Of a stretch of DNA of 64,000 bases, positions 1 through 8,406 are shown one piece after another (the stretch's first letter is position 1; each line of letters opens with the position of its first letter). Origin of the DNA: Verrucomicrobiota bacterium (GTDB lineage Bacteria; Verrucomicrobiota; Verrucomicrobiia; Opitutales; UBA953); assembly GCA_015061905.1 (NCBI GenBank), contig SUVQ01000003.1:1-64000 (forward strand), given 5' to 3'. The position numbers and the translations under genes are program-made. The notes beneath the pieces were generated by a model. That model had not been told where the DNA came from, searched no databases, and saw only the letters and a program-made list of their open reading frames with translations.

Positions 1-409
1 CCGGCGGAACCGCCATCGAGCGTATTGAAATTACGGATACATTTAAAACATACGGACCGCCCGCGTTCCCGTAGGAAATCGAAAACGTTTCCGTCGCGGA
101 CAAATCGGAAATCTCCGCGTAGGACGAGCGCGCCGCCCCGGGAACGATACGCTTTGCGCTTGCATCCCAATGCGAACTCGCCGAAATCCCGCCGCCGGAA
201 ACCGTCGCCGTATCGTCCGCAGAAACCGAGATTTCGTAAACATTCCCGGCGGGAACGCTCAGCGTGTAATCCGCAGAAAAGCCCGGTCCGGTTGCCGTCC
301 CGCCCGAAAAACTCAGGCTCGTCGTCACGCGACCCGACTTGCCGTCGTCGCTGAACGCGCCGCTCGTCTGCGGCTCCGGTTGAGGCGGAAGAATTTCGCT
401 CGTGCTCAT
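1..409 (-). CDS. Partial hypothetical protein, 3' end beyond the window edge
   Basis: Reading leftwards from an ATG at 409, 136 codons stay open to the window edge with codon use like the neighbouring genes. The start has a good Shine-Dalgarno (AAAGGA on the minus strand, 418-423, 8 nt away). The product starts MSTSEILPPQPEPQTSG and is rich in Ser, Gly, Thr, Ala and Val with alternating small and hydrophobic residues, as in beta-rich adhesin or extracellular repeat domains. There is no N-terminal signal peptide. I do not recognise the family. It contains three copies of the CGGGAACG-type octamer. Confidence 0.65.
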   Translation of the reverse strand, partial: MSTSEILPPQPEPQTSGAFSDDGKSGRVTTSLSFSGGTATGPGFSADYTLSVPAGNVYEISVSADDTATVSGGGISASSHWDASAKRIVPGAARSSYAEISDLSATETFSISYGNAGGPYVLNVSVISIRSMAVPP

Positions 410-749
410 AAACACAATCCTTTCGTTTTCGGGGTTAAATTATTGAAAAGCAAGAATGAAAAAGGAATCCCAACGTCCTTTCTCGCTTTCCGAATTAATC
501 TCAAAAAATCCTACCGCGCAAGAGGTTTAATATTAAAATTTTGAAATATTTTATCCCCCAATTATTGCAATTTTGTAATAATTGTAATGACTATAAAACA
601 ACATCAACCGCGCTCGCCGCACAAAAAAGCGTTCCCGCAACTTTCGCCGCGGGAACGCTTTTTGTTTTAGGTTGAAACTTAAAGAAGAGGGTAAAGGAGC
701 TTTCGGTTTTTGGTTCCTAATTCCCGATTGCCGGCTCTTCTTGTCTTTA
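410..749. other. Intergenic region, about 340 bp
   Basis: Between the edge gene and hisG. It holds the Shine-Dalgarno of the edge gene (418-423), an AT-rich stretch at about 430-600 where that gene's promoter must lie (no convincing -35/-10 pair seen), and the inverted-octamer terminator at 624-663. I see no coding sequence in it. Confidence 0.6.
624..663 (-). terminator. Rho-independent terminator of hisG, made of an inverted octamer pair
   Basis: A perfect 15-bp stem (624-638 with 649-663) and 10-nt loop. The stem core is GCGTTCCCGC / GCGGGAACGC, flanked by A and T runs so that it can work in both directions. It lies downstream of the hisG stop codon. Confidence 0.85.
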
Positions 750-1634
750 TTAATAAACGACTTTATTGAGCGGGTATTCGATGATGCCTTCCGCCTTGCA
801 GGCTTTGAGCGCGGGAATGATGTCGCGCGTGAGCTTGCTGTCGATAATGGTTTCAACGGCGATCCAAGCTTCGTTCGAGAGCGGCGAAATGGTCGGGTTG
901 CGCATTGCGGGAAGTTTTTCGACGACTTCGTCGAGTTTTTCGCGCGGGAGGTTGAATTTCAAACCGACGAGGTGTTTTGCCGTGAGCGCGGATTGAAGCA
1001 TCATGGCGATGGATTCAATTTTGGCGCGTTTTTCCGGATTTTCCCAAGCCTGCTTGTTGGCGATGAGCTTGGTGTTGGTTTTTAAAATTGTATCGACGAT
1101 GCGGAGTTTGTTCGCCTTGATGGAGCTTCCGGTTTCGGTCAAATCGACAATCGCGTCCGCCAAATCCGGAACCTTGACTTCCGTTGCGCCCCAGGAAAAT
1201 TCGACCTGCGCGGTAACGCCGTGGCTTTCGAGGAAGCGGCGCGTTGTGCCGACGAGTTCCGTTGCGATGCGTTTTCCCTGTAAATCCTTAACCGTTTGAA
1301 TGTCGGAGGCTTCGGGAACGCAGATTACCCAGCGGCTTTGAACGTTTGATGCGCGGGAATAAACGAGGTCGCAAACTTCGACGACGTCGGCGTTGTTTTC
1401 CACAACCCAATCGTAGCCCGTCAACCCGCAGTCAAAAAATCCGTGCTCGACGTAGCGGGCGATTTCCTGCGCGCGAACGAAGCGGCCGTCGAGCGCGGGA
1501 TCGTCGAACGACGGGCGATACGAGCGGGAGCTTTTTACGACGGGATAGCCTGCCTTTGCGAAAAGGGCGAGCGTGGATTCTTCGAGGCTGCCTTTGGGCA
1601 TGCCGAGCATCAGAAGCGGTGTGGAGTTTGCCAT
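750..1634 (-). CDS. hisG: ATP phosphoribosyltransferase HisG, long form
   Basis: First enzyme of histidine synthesis: condenses ATP with PRPP to phosphoribosyl-ATP in the cytoplasm. The start at 1634 gives 294 residues beginning MANSTPLLMLGMPKGSL, the usual HisG N-terminus; upstream in-frame codons do not look coding. The PRPP-binding loop DLTETGSSIKANKL is at residues 164-177. The C-terminal 75-80 residues match the regulatory (ACT-like) domain of long-form, HisZ-independent HisG, which is usually feedback-inhibited by histidine. It is followed by the octamer-stem terminator. No other his gene is in the window. Confidence 0.96.
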   Translation of the reverse strand: MANSTPLLMLGMPKGSLEESTLALFAKAGYPVVKSSRSYRPSFDDPALDGRFVRAQEIARYVEHGFFDCGLTGYDWVVENNADVVEVCDLVYSRASNVQSRWVICVPEASDIQTVKDLQGKRIATELVGTTRRFLESHGVTAQVEFSWGATEVKVPDLADAIVDLTETGSSIKANKLRIVDTILKTNTKLIANKQAWENPEKRAKIESIAMMLQSALTAKHLVGLKFNLPREKLDEVVEKLPAMRNPTISPLSNEAWIAVETIIDSKLTRDIIPALKACKAEGIIEYPLNKVVY

Positions 1635-1762
1635 GTTGGTCAAATATAAAAAAATGAAAGGAATGAGCATCTATGGCTTGCCGATGCTTGTCAAGAAACA
1701 AGCTCGGTTTCTGAATTTTGATTGACAAGGCAAACCCAAGATGAAAATCTTTCCGGCAGAGG

Positions 1763-1790
1763 TTGCACAACGCGACCTCGTTGTTATTCT
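1763..1790 (+). promoter_or_regulatory. Possible sigma70-type promoter of the lipoprotein gene
   Basis: TTGCAC (1763-1768) and TATTCT (1785-1790), 16 nt apart, about 40 nt upstream of the lipoprotein start. Each box matches consensus at 4 of 6 positions, so this is only a candidate. Confidence 0.3.
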
Positions 1791-1830
1791 CCATCCATAA
1801 ATTATCCCACTCTTTTACAGGTTTTTAGCT

Positions 1831-2613
1831 ATGAAAAAAGCTCTCCTTGTCCTCGCCTCCCTTGCTGCGGTCGCTTTTGCCGGTTGCGCATCTTCGTCCA
1901 ACAATCCCTGGGCGACGCCGGATTCCAAGCCGCTTCCGAAAGCCCAGCCGACGGCTCCCGCTGCTGCGACGACGGAAACGCCGAGTGATGTTCTCTTCAC
2001 GGAAGAGGCGGCTGTCGAGGAAGCTCCCGCCGTTGCCGATGTTGCGGCTCCGGCACAGGGTGACGATTTGTTGGCGGATTTCCCGGCGATTCGCCGCGCG
2101 AATCTCGAAAAGGCGTTGAAGGCTCTCAAGGCCGCTTCCGCCGTGGAAGAGCTCCCGATGCCGGAAAAGGGAAATGCACGTATTACGCGCTACAACGATT
2201 TGGTCGGAGTTATCGAATTTATTACGCCGAACACCTACGCGGTGGGCGATCACGTTGTTTTGACGAAAGAAAACAAAGCTGCCCTCGTTACCGTTGTTGA
2301 AGTTGACGGAAATCGTGTGGTTGCGGACGTTGCCGCCGGTGTTAAGGGCGCTCCCGTGTTGAAGCCTGCCGATCACGTTCTTTGCGATATTTACCGCACA
2401 TTGGAAGAACTCGAAAAAATCGCTGCGGAGCAACGCAAGGCTCAGCGCGAAGCGCTTGCCGCCGCACGTGCCGCTGCGCAGGCGGATGCGGATGAAGACG
2501 CTGCGGAAGAAGAAAGCGAAGAAAGCACGGACGAAGAATCCGCTGAAGAAGAGGTTTCCGATGAAGAAGTCGAGACTGAGGACGAAGAATATTCCGAAGA
2601 CGAAGAGTGGTAA
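1831..2613 (+). CDS. Hypothetical lipoprotein with an acidic C-terminal tail
   Basis: 260 residues. The N-terminus MKKALLVLASLAAVAFAGC is a lipoprotein signal peptide with lipobox AFAGC and acylated Cys19, so the mature protein should be membrane-anchored. A Pro/Ala-rich linker (about 25-65) leads to a folded part (about 75-195) with a small beta-rich segment (around 110-165). The last 50 residues are almost all Glu, Asp, Ala and Ser, a strongly acidic low-complexity tail. I do not recognise the family. It is a single-gene unit: candidate promoter upstream, strong terminator downstream. Confidence 0.85.
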   Translation: MKKALLVLASLAAVAFAGCASSSNNPWATPDSKPLPKAQPTAPAAATTETPSDVLFTEEAAVEEAPAVADVAAPAQGDDLLADFPAIRRANLEKALKALKAASAVEELPMPEKGNARITRYNDLVGVIEFITPNTYAVGDHVVLTKENKAALVTVVEVDGNRVVADVAAGVKGAPVLKPADHVLCDIYRTLEELEKIAAEQRKAQREALAAARAAAQADADEDAAEEESEESTDEESAEEEVSDEEVETEDEEYSEDEEW

Positions 2614-2640
2614 TTCGCTTGCGCAAAAGCGCGTAAAAGA

Positions 2641-2677
2641 GCGTTCCCGCCCAAATCACGGCGGGAACGCTTTTTTT
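2641..2677 (+). terminator. Rho-independent terminator made of an inverted octamer pair
   Basis: Stem GCGTTCCCGCC / GGCGGGAACGC (2641-2651 with 2660-2670), 8-nt loop, followed by seven T. Ends the lipoprotein gene. Confidence 0.9.
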
Positions 2678-2867
2678 GTTTCATAAGGAAAATTTTTGCA
2701 AAAATAAATTTATTGCGGGCGACGTAAGAAAACTTCCTTCGCTTCCCGTTTTCTCTTCTTCTGAATATTTGCCGACATTTGCGCGATGTTTCGAATTTTC
2801 GGCATTGACAGCGTTGCCGTTTTTTTGTTCCATCGTTGGCTTTAAACTTTATTTAGAGAAGACCGAA

Positions 2868-3140
2868 ATGGCCAACATCAAGTCAGCACAGAAGAACATT
2901 CGTAAATCCGCGACAAACGCGAAGCGCAATCGCTCCGTGAAAAGCCGCTTGAAAACTATCGCTAAATCCGCGAAAGCCGCTTGCGCTTCCGGAGATGCGG
3001 CTGCGATTGCATCCGTGACCCCGACCTGCGCGTCCGTTTTTGATAAGGCGACGAAGTCCGGCGTTATCCACCCCAACAAGGCGGCTCGCATGAAATCCCG
3101 TCTTGCCAAGGCTGCCAACAAGGCTAAGGCGGCGGCGTAA
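2868..3140 (+). CDS. rpsT: 30S ribosomal protein S20
   Basis: 90 residues from the ATG at 2868: MANIKSAQKNIRKSATNAKR is the typical basic N-terminus of S20, which binds 16S rRNA in the small subunit body. Length and Lys/Arg/Ala-rich helical composition fit the family. Extending further upstream would add a non-ribosomal leader and is rejected. A perfect -35 hexamer TTGACA (2805-2810) lies about 60 nt upstream but no good -10 box follows it. An octamer-based terminator follows directly. Confidence 0.97.
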   Translation: MANIKSAQKNIRKSATNAKRNRSVKSRLKTIAKSAKAACASGDAAAIASVTPTCASVFDKATKSGVIHPNKAARMKSRLAKAANKAKAAA

Positions 3141-3163
3141 GTCTCCCTTTCCCGATTTTTTTG

Positions 3164-3212
3164 AAAACGTTCCCGTCGCATTTTTTCTGCACGGGAGCGT
3201 TTTTATTTTTTT
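3164..3212 (+). terminator. Rho-independent terminator of rpsT
   Basis: Stem AAAACGTTCCCGT (3164-3176) with ACGGGAGCGTTTT (3191-3203), one G-T wobble, then TATTTTTTTT. The left arm is an octamer copy; the right arm is a one-base variant. It ends only a few bases before the next start codon at 3217. Confidence 0.8.
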
Positions 3213-3216
3213 TCAA

Positions 3217-4023
3217 ATGCTGACGTTTCCGCCCCAAACTTTTGAATCGGGCTCAACCTCCGTTCCCGTGATTTTTTGCGGGAACGGGATCGCGGCTCTC
3301 GATAAGCCGTCCGGAGTTCCGATAGACGAACATCCGTGGCACGACGGGCGGGCGACGCTTTGCGGCGAAATACGCAAACGCATTTCGCTCGGGCAACCGT
3401 CCTTTTTGAAGTTGGGATTGCCGCGCCCGGCTCCGGTGATTTTGACGGATTCCGAAATTTCCGGTTGCGTTTTGCTTGCGGATCGGGATTCCGGCGACTT
3501 GGAGCTTTGGCGAAATGCGGTCGGTTCCGAGCAGCTGAAATTTGTGTTCTTTTTTTTGACGCGTCCGGCATCGGGAAACAAAAGGAGCGAGCCGTTCGTT
3601 TGCACATTGCCGGTGGCTTCCCATTTTTCGGAAGCGCGGGCGTTGATTTCTCATAAAACGGGGAAAAAGTCCGAAACGCGATTTTTCCCGGCGGAAAATT
3701 TCGGCGAATATGAACTTTGGCGGGCGGAGACGGCGTTCCCGCGCTTGCACCAAGTTCGTCTTCACGCGCAGGAGTCCGGCTTGCCGATTGTCGGCGACGC
3801 GCTTTACGGTGGCGTTCCTGCTATTTCTAACGCCTATTTCGGGAAGCGCGGGCGTTTGAACAAAGGAGAAGTGCGCCCGATTTACCCGAGTCCGTGCATT
3901 CACTTGGCGAGCGTCGGTGTGCCGACAATGTTCGGGGCTCAAGTTCCGCCGGAATTATCGGCGGCGTTCCCGTCCGGTTTTGAGGCGCTTTTGAAAAAGT
4001 TGCGTTCCCGCCGCGCTTTTTGA
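3217..4023 (+). CDS. RluA-like RNA pseudouridine synthase with a diverged active-site motif
   Basis: 268 residues from the ATG at 3217, just after the rpsT terminator. IAALDKPSGVPIDEHPW (about 25-41) is the family's 'dKPsG' entry. RLHQVRLHAQESGLPIVGD (176-194) followed by ALYGG is the typical C-terminal RxHQIRxH...GDxLYG motif. Where HRLDRxTSG is expected the sequence reads ILTDSEISG (75-83): the catalytic Asp (D78) seems kept but His and both Arg are lost. It is probably a real but divergent synthase with unknown target; reduced activity cannot be excluded. It ends 3 bp from the convergent MCE gene. Confidence 0.75.
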   Translation: MLTFPPQTFESGSTSVPVIFCGNGIAALDKPSGVPIDEHPWHDGRATLCGEIRKRISLGQPSFLKLGLPRPAPVILTDSEISGCVLLADRDSGDLELWRNAVGSEQLKFVFFFLTRPASGNKRSEPFVCTLPVASHFSEARALISHKTGKKSETRFFPAENFGEYELWRAETAFPRLHQVRLHAQESGLPIVGDALYGGVPAISNAYFGKRGRLNKGEVRPIYPSPCIHLASVGVPTMFGAQVPPELSAAFPSGFEALLKKLRSRRAF

Positions 4024-4026
4024 TTT

Positions 4027-4998
4027 TTAGAGAAACAAATTTTTTCCGATATCGATAAGCGGCTCGGAGAGTTTTCGTATTTGTTGAAGAAATTCGATTC
4101 GATGCCGGCTCGGTTCTTCGGAAAGGCTTTCCTTGAGGGTTGTGGCGGCGCGGCGGATTTCCGCGAGCGACAAATTGAGATTTTGCAGGCGTTCCCGCAG
4201 GGCTTGGGTTTCTTTTTCGCCGAGCGCGGTTTTTTGTTCGAGCGAATCGCAAAGCGGGGGCAGTATTTCATTGAGCTCCCGAAGCTTTTGCCGAAAATCG
4301 CTTGCTTCGAGAAACGTGTTGGCAGAGCAGAGCGCTTCGAGAACGCGCCGGTTGAGGGCTCCGGCGTCAATATTTTCCGCGGCGGCGGAGAGCTTGTCCG
4401 TCCTGGCGCGGAAGACGCGTATTTTTTCCGCTAACTCGTAAAGATTTTTGGTTTCGATAAAATGGTTTGTGTTGTCTACGAGCTCGGATGTGGATCTGAA
4501 ATTGGTGGGAATTTCGGGATACTCGGCTCCCGGAGGATTGAGCACGTTTACTGTTTGCCCGGGCGCGAAATAAAGGCTGACGCACAGACCGTTTGCAAGA
4601 AGGGAAGGCATGCGGAGTTGTCCGCAGAGCCCTTGGCGAATGAGCGCGTGCAGCTTGTCGCGAAGAGGCTCTGCTTCGCTTCCGTAGTTTTTAAACACGG
4701 ACGGTTCGACCGAAATCGTTACTGCCGCGTAGTAACTTTTCCGAATATCGTTGGCGGGAACGTGAATAATCCGGATTTCGCTGACTTGCCCGACGGTTTG
4801 CCCGAAAAACCGGACCGGCGCGCCGACGGAAAGTCCGTGAACATTCGACGAAAAATACAGCGTGAAATGATCCTGCGCGGGAACGATAAAGGCGAACCAT
4901 GCCCAAATTCCCGAAAAAATCAGCACCAGCGAAAGCGCGGCGAGGCGAATCCCGCGGCGTCGGATTTTCAGGTAGCGGTTTTGAAAAAAATCGGGCAT
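4027..4998 (-). CDS. MCE/MlaD-domain membrane-anchored protein
   Basis: 323 residues from the ATG at 4998 (MPDFFQNRYLKIRRRG); the in-frame extension upstream overlaps folC and is not coding-like. A basic start, one transmembrane helix (about 16-38), then an MCE domain (about 44-125: FTLYFSSNVHGLSVGAPVRF, GQTVGQVSEIRI) as in the MlaD/PqiB/YebT families that move lipids across the periplasm. The remaining 190 residues are helical, probably a coiled coil or barrel-forming tail. No MlaE/MlaF ABC partner is seen nearby. It follows folC on the same strand after 55 bp. Confidence 0.82.
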   Translation of the reverse strand: MPDFFQNRYLKIRRRGIRLAALSLVLIFSGIWAWFAFIVPAQDHFTLYFSSNVHGLSVGAPVRFFGQTVGQVSEIRIIHVPANDIRKSYYAAVTISVEPSVFKNYGSEAEPLRDKLHALIRQGLCGQLRMPSLLANGLCVSLYFAPGQTVNVLNPPGAEYPEIPTNFRSTSELVDNTNHFIETKNLYELAEKIRVFRARTDKLSAAAENIDAGALNRRVLEALCSANTFLEASDFRQKLRELNEILPPLCDSLEQKTALGEKETQALRERLQNLNLSLAEIRRAATTLKESLSEEPSRHRIEFLQQIRKLSEPLIDIGKNLFL

Positions 4999-5053
4999 GA
5001 GGCGGGAGCGAGAATTTATCCTTTCGCAAATTCTGTCAAGCGGGAAGACGGGC

Positions 5054-6370
5054 TCAGGTGCGCGGCAAAATTTTGTCTTGTAGGGCGGAATCCGTTCCCG
5101 TTCCCGAAAGTGCGGCGAGCACTTCTCCGGCAAGGTAACACGAGCCGGCGACGACGACAGTTTCGCCGTCAGGCGTGGCAATCGCACATTCGTTCGGGCG
5201 CGGGAACAGGGCGGAGACGGAAGTTCTGAAAACCGGAGCTTTAAAATCCGGCGGGAGGCATTGTTCCATTTCCTCAAATGTGCAGGCGCGTTCCTGATCC
5301 GGGCGCACGAAATGAATTGCCGCCGCGTATTTTGCGAACACGGCAATGAGCGGTTTTGCCCGTTCCGCGCCGAGAACACCGGTGATAATTTGCGGACGCG
5401 TTCCCGTTTTTTCAAAAAGCGTTGCCAGGGAGCGGTCGATGGCGGCGGCGCCTTCCGCATTATGGGCAACGTCGAGAATGAGCGTGCGTCCGTCTGCGAG
5501 AGTGATTTTTTCCCAGCGCGCGCGCCAGTCGATTTTTAGAAGGGCGTTCCTCGCTTTTTGTTCGTCAAAGGTTTTACCCGTTTTTTCAAAAAATATTTTT
5601 GCGGCAAGAATTGCCGTTGCGGCGTTCCCGCGCTGATGTTCGCCGAAAAGATTGGTTTTCGGAAAGCAATTCGTATCCGCTTTTCCTTTACAAAAAATTT
5701 CCCGGACGGAAAAAACCGGGGCTCGGCGGGTTCGGGCGACCGCCCGGATTTCCGTTTCCGCTTCTTCCGGAAGCAACCCGATTACGACGGGAACGCCGTC
5801 TTTGATGATGCCCGCTTTTTCCCGGGCAATTTCCGCGAGGGAGTTTCCTAAAAATTCCGTGTGATCCGTGCCGATGGACGTAATGACGCTTACTTCGGGA
5901 ACGACGATGTTGGTGGCGTCCAAACGCCCGCCCAAGCCCGTTTCGATAACGGCGGAGGCGCAGCGTTCCCGCGCGAACCGCAGGAACGCCATCGCCGTCA
6001 TCAATTCAAAGAAAGAAGGGAAATCCTCGTCTCCGGGTTTGCCGAAGGCATTTGCCGCAGCGTAGAGTTTTTCCGCTTCATCGCAAATAGTTTGGTCTGA
6101 AAGCGGAACGCCGTTTACGCGAATGCGCTCGCCGAGCTTGAGCAGGTGCGGCGACGTGTAAAGCCCGTTTCGAAGCCCGTGCGCGCGCAGAACACCGTCG
6201 AGCATCGCCGAGGAGGAGCCTTTGCCGTTGGTGCCGGCGACGTGTATGAGCGGGAACGCGGTTTGCGGCGAGCCGATCGCCTTCGCGAGCAGGCGCATCC
6301 GGTCGATTCCGAATTTACTGCCGTGATTTCGGAGCGCGCATAAGCGCGAAATTTTTTCCGCAGAGGTCAT
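5054..6370 (-). CDS. folC: Folylpolyglutamate/dihydrofolate synthase FolC
   Basis: 438 residues. Adds glutamate to folate (and in many bacteria to dihydropteroate) using ATP. VAGTNGKGSS (44-53) is the ATP-binding P-loop of Mur-ligase-like enzymes. ETGLGGRLDATN (143-154), the family signature, is followed by the metal/ATP motif with HTEFLG and IAREKAGI (about 170-188). The C-terminal ligase domain contains LILDVAHNAEG. Length is normal. It has several octamer copies, including an overlapping pair near its end (about 5094). Confidence 0.95.
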   Translation of the reverse strand: MTSAEKISRLCALRNHGSKFGIDRMRLLAKAIGSPQTAFPLIHVAGTNGKGSSSAMLDGVLRAHGLRNGLYTSPHLLKLGERIRVNGVPLSDQTICDEAEKLYAAANAFGKPGDEDFPSFFELMTAMAFLRFARERCASAVIETGLGGRLDATNIVVPEVSVITSIGTDHTEFLGNSLAEIAREKAGIIKDGVPVVIGLLPEEAETEIRAVARTRRAPVFSVREIFCKGKADTNCFPKTNLFGEHQRGNAATAILAAKIFFEKTGKTFDEQKARNALLKIDWRARWEKITLADGRTLILDVAHNAEGAAAIDRSLATLFEKTGTRPQIITGVLGAERAKPLIAVFAKYAAAIHFVRPDQERACTFEEMEQCLPPDFKAPVFRTSVSALFPRPNECAIATPDGETVVVAGSCYLAGEVLAALSGTGTDSALQDKILPRT

Positions 6371-6606
6371 CGTGTGTAGTGGCGCGTAGACTAAACGGAC
6401 TGTTTCTTCGGAGCAAAGCTCAAATGTTTTTCTTTTGTTTTCGAAGTGCTGTCTTGTATAAATATGTCATTATAAATTGACCAAATTGAGCAACTCGGAT
6501 TTAATCCGTTTCTTCTCAAACTTGAGTCGTCTTGATAACGGAACCTACATTCGCATCTGCTTCCGGAGCCGTTCCCGCGCGGGAATCGGCGGGCGTTCCT
6601 TTGGTA

Positions 6607-6659
6607 ACGGGAACGCATTCTTTAATCTTTAATCTCTAATCTTTCACCTCTCTTCTTTC
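6607..6659 (+). repeat. Pyrimidine-rich leader shared by two flippase genes, copy 1
   Basis: Starts ACGGGAACGCATTC and continues with near-tandem CTTTAAT units and a CT-rich run right up to the ATG at 6660. A near-identical copy is at 25746-25798 before flippase 2. No Shine-Dalgarno is present. Confidence 0.85.
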
Positions 6660-8204
6660 ATGCCGAAGGCAGCGACAGTTTCCGAGAACAACAAGCGTAT
6701 CGCGAAGAATACGCTGATGCTCTACGTGAAGATGGCGTTCACGACTTTTGTCGGGATTTTTGCGACGCGTGTTTTGCTTCAGGCTCTCGGTGCGGAAGAT
6801 TACGGGCTGACGACGGTGATCGGCGGCGTCGTAACGATGTTTGCGTTCCTTTCGGGAACGATGTCGGCATCATGTTCCCGTTTCTTTAACTTTGAGCTCG
6901 GGCAAAAAAACACCGAGCGGCTCAAACAAACCTTTAATCTTACGCAACTTATCTACTTCGGGCTGGTCGTTATCCTGCTTTTGCTTTCGGAAACGATAGG
7001 GCTTTGGTTCTTGGAAAATAAGGTGGTTATCCCGCCGGAACGCGTGAACGCGGCATTCTGGTTTTTCCAATTTTCCGTCATCACGTTCCTTTTAAGCACG
7101 CTTTCGATTCCGTATTCGGCGCTGATTATTTCGCACGAAAACATCAAAACCTTCGCATGGATTACGATTTTTGAATCGGTCGCGCGCCTCGGCATCATCT
7201 ACCTGCTTTCGCTTTCGAGCTTCGATAAACTCGCGTTTTACGGTGCGCTTCTGACGACAATCGGCGTTATTCATTTTTCGCTGAACTTCCTCGTTTGCCG
7301 CCTGCGCTACGCGGAATCGCGTTTTGCGTTTTTCTGGGACAAAAGCCGTTTCGTCGAGCTCCTCGCGTTCGGCGGTTGGAATCTTTGGGGCGCGATGTCC
7401 GGACTATTTAACAATATCTTTATCAACGTTTTGCTGAACAATTACTTTGGCTCTGCCGTGAACGCCGCGCGCGGCGTGTCGCAACAGGTGGCGATGGGAA
7501 TCGTATCGTTTACGACGAACTTCATGACGGCGACGAACCCGCAAATCATCAAATACTACGCGGCGGGCGATATCGCCCAGTCGCACCTGCTGACGATGCG
7601 TGCGTCTCGCGCCGGATTTTTCCTGCTGTTTTTCTTTGCGCTTCCGGCGTGGCTTCTGATGCCGTTTGTCCTTGGTCTTTGGCTTGAAAGCGTTCCCGCG
7701 CACACGCTCTGGTTCACGCGGCTGATTCTTATCCAAGTCCTTATCGACTCGTTTTCGTTCCCGCTGATGACGCAGGCTCAAGCTTCGGGGAAAATTGCAC
7801 TCTATCAAAGCGTGGTCGGTGGCACGCTCTGGCTGACGCTTCCGCTGGCGTGGTGCGTGCTGAAGTTTTTCTCCGCGCCGCCGGAATCGGTAGCTTGCGC
7901 GGCGATTGCGATTTCGTGCGTTTGCCTCGGCTTGAGGCTGATTTTGGTGCGCCGCTGTTCCAAGCTTTCTATCCGCTCTTTCGTTAAAAACGCGATTGTT
8001 CCCGCGTGTGTCGCGGCAAGTGCCGCCGCCGTCGTTCCCGCATGGCTTGCGTTCTCCGTCGTCCCCGTAGCGTCGTGGACACAACTTTTCGTCGTTGGCA
8101 CGGCAAGCGTCGTTTGTACCGTTCCCGCAATCGCATTTCTCGGACTCACGCGCGACGAACGCGCCAAGTTCACGCACATCATTCGTTCCCGTTTAAGAAT
8201 TTAA
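6660..8204 (+). CDS. Wzx-type polysaccharide flippase 1
   Basis: 514 residues with about 12-14 hydrophobic segments, of the MATE/MOP polysaccharide-transport family: flips lipid-linked repeat units across the inner membrane. Typical features are the N-terminal helix, FATRVLLQALGAEDYGL (about 38-54) and paired hydrophobic stretches through to the C-terminus. The first 25 residues (MPKAATVSENNKRIAKN...) and the leader are nearly identical to those of flippase 2, while the rest is only moderately similar. It opens block I. The start lacks a Shine-Dalgarno. Confidence 0.9.
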   Translation: MPKAATVSENNKRIAKNTLMLYVKMAFTTFVGIFATRVLLQALGAEDYGLTTVIGGVVTMFAFLSGTMSASCSRFFNFELGQKNTERLKQTFNLTQLIYFGLVVILLLLSETIGLWFLENKVVIPPERVNAAFWFFQFSVITFLLSTLSIPYSALIISHENIKTFAWITIFESVARLGIIYLLSLSSFDKLAFYGALLTTIGVIHFSLNFLVCRLRYAESRFAFFWDKSRFVELLAFGGWNLWGAMSGLFNNIFINVLLNNYFGSAVNAARGVSQQVAMGIVSFTTNFMTATNPQIIKYYAAGDIAQSHLLTMRASRAGFFLLFFFALPAWLLMPFVLGLWLESVPAHTLWFTRLILIQVLIDSFSFPLMTQAQASGKIALYQSVVGGTLWLTLPLAWCVLKFFSAPPESVACAAIAISCVCLGLRLILVRRCSKLSIRSFVKNAIVPACVAASAAAVVPAWLAFSVVPVASWTQLFVVGTASVVCTVPAIAFLGLTRDERAKFTHIIRSRLRI

Positions 8205-8406
8205 ATTTCGCCCACGAATGACACAGATAGACACAGATTTTTATTTGGGAGGGAAGACATGGCTCCACGCTTTCGCTTACCTGTCTTCGTCGTATGACGC
8301 AGGGACGGCAAGTGTCTCCGGAAATTTCCGCACGCTTTCGTTCGTCTGCGCGTCTCGCGGGGAAGACGAGTACGTCTTCCCGCCCATTGCAAAGGAGGAT
8401 TTTTAA

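Noticed and set aside
4462-5229. A 255-codon plus-strand open frame across the MCE and folC genes
   Set aside because: Antisense to two genes with recognised domains; no start signal or conserved feature.
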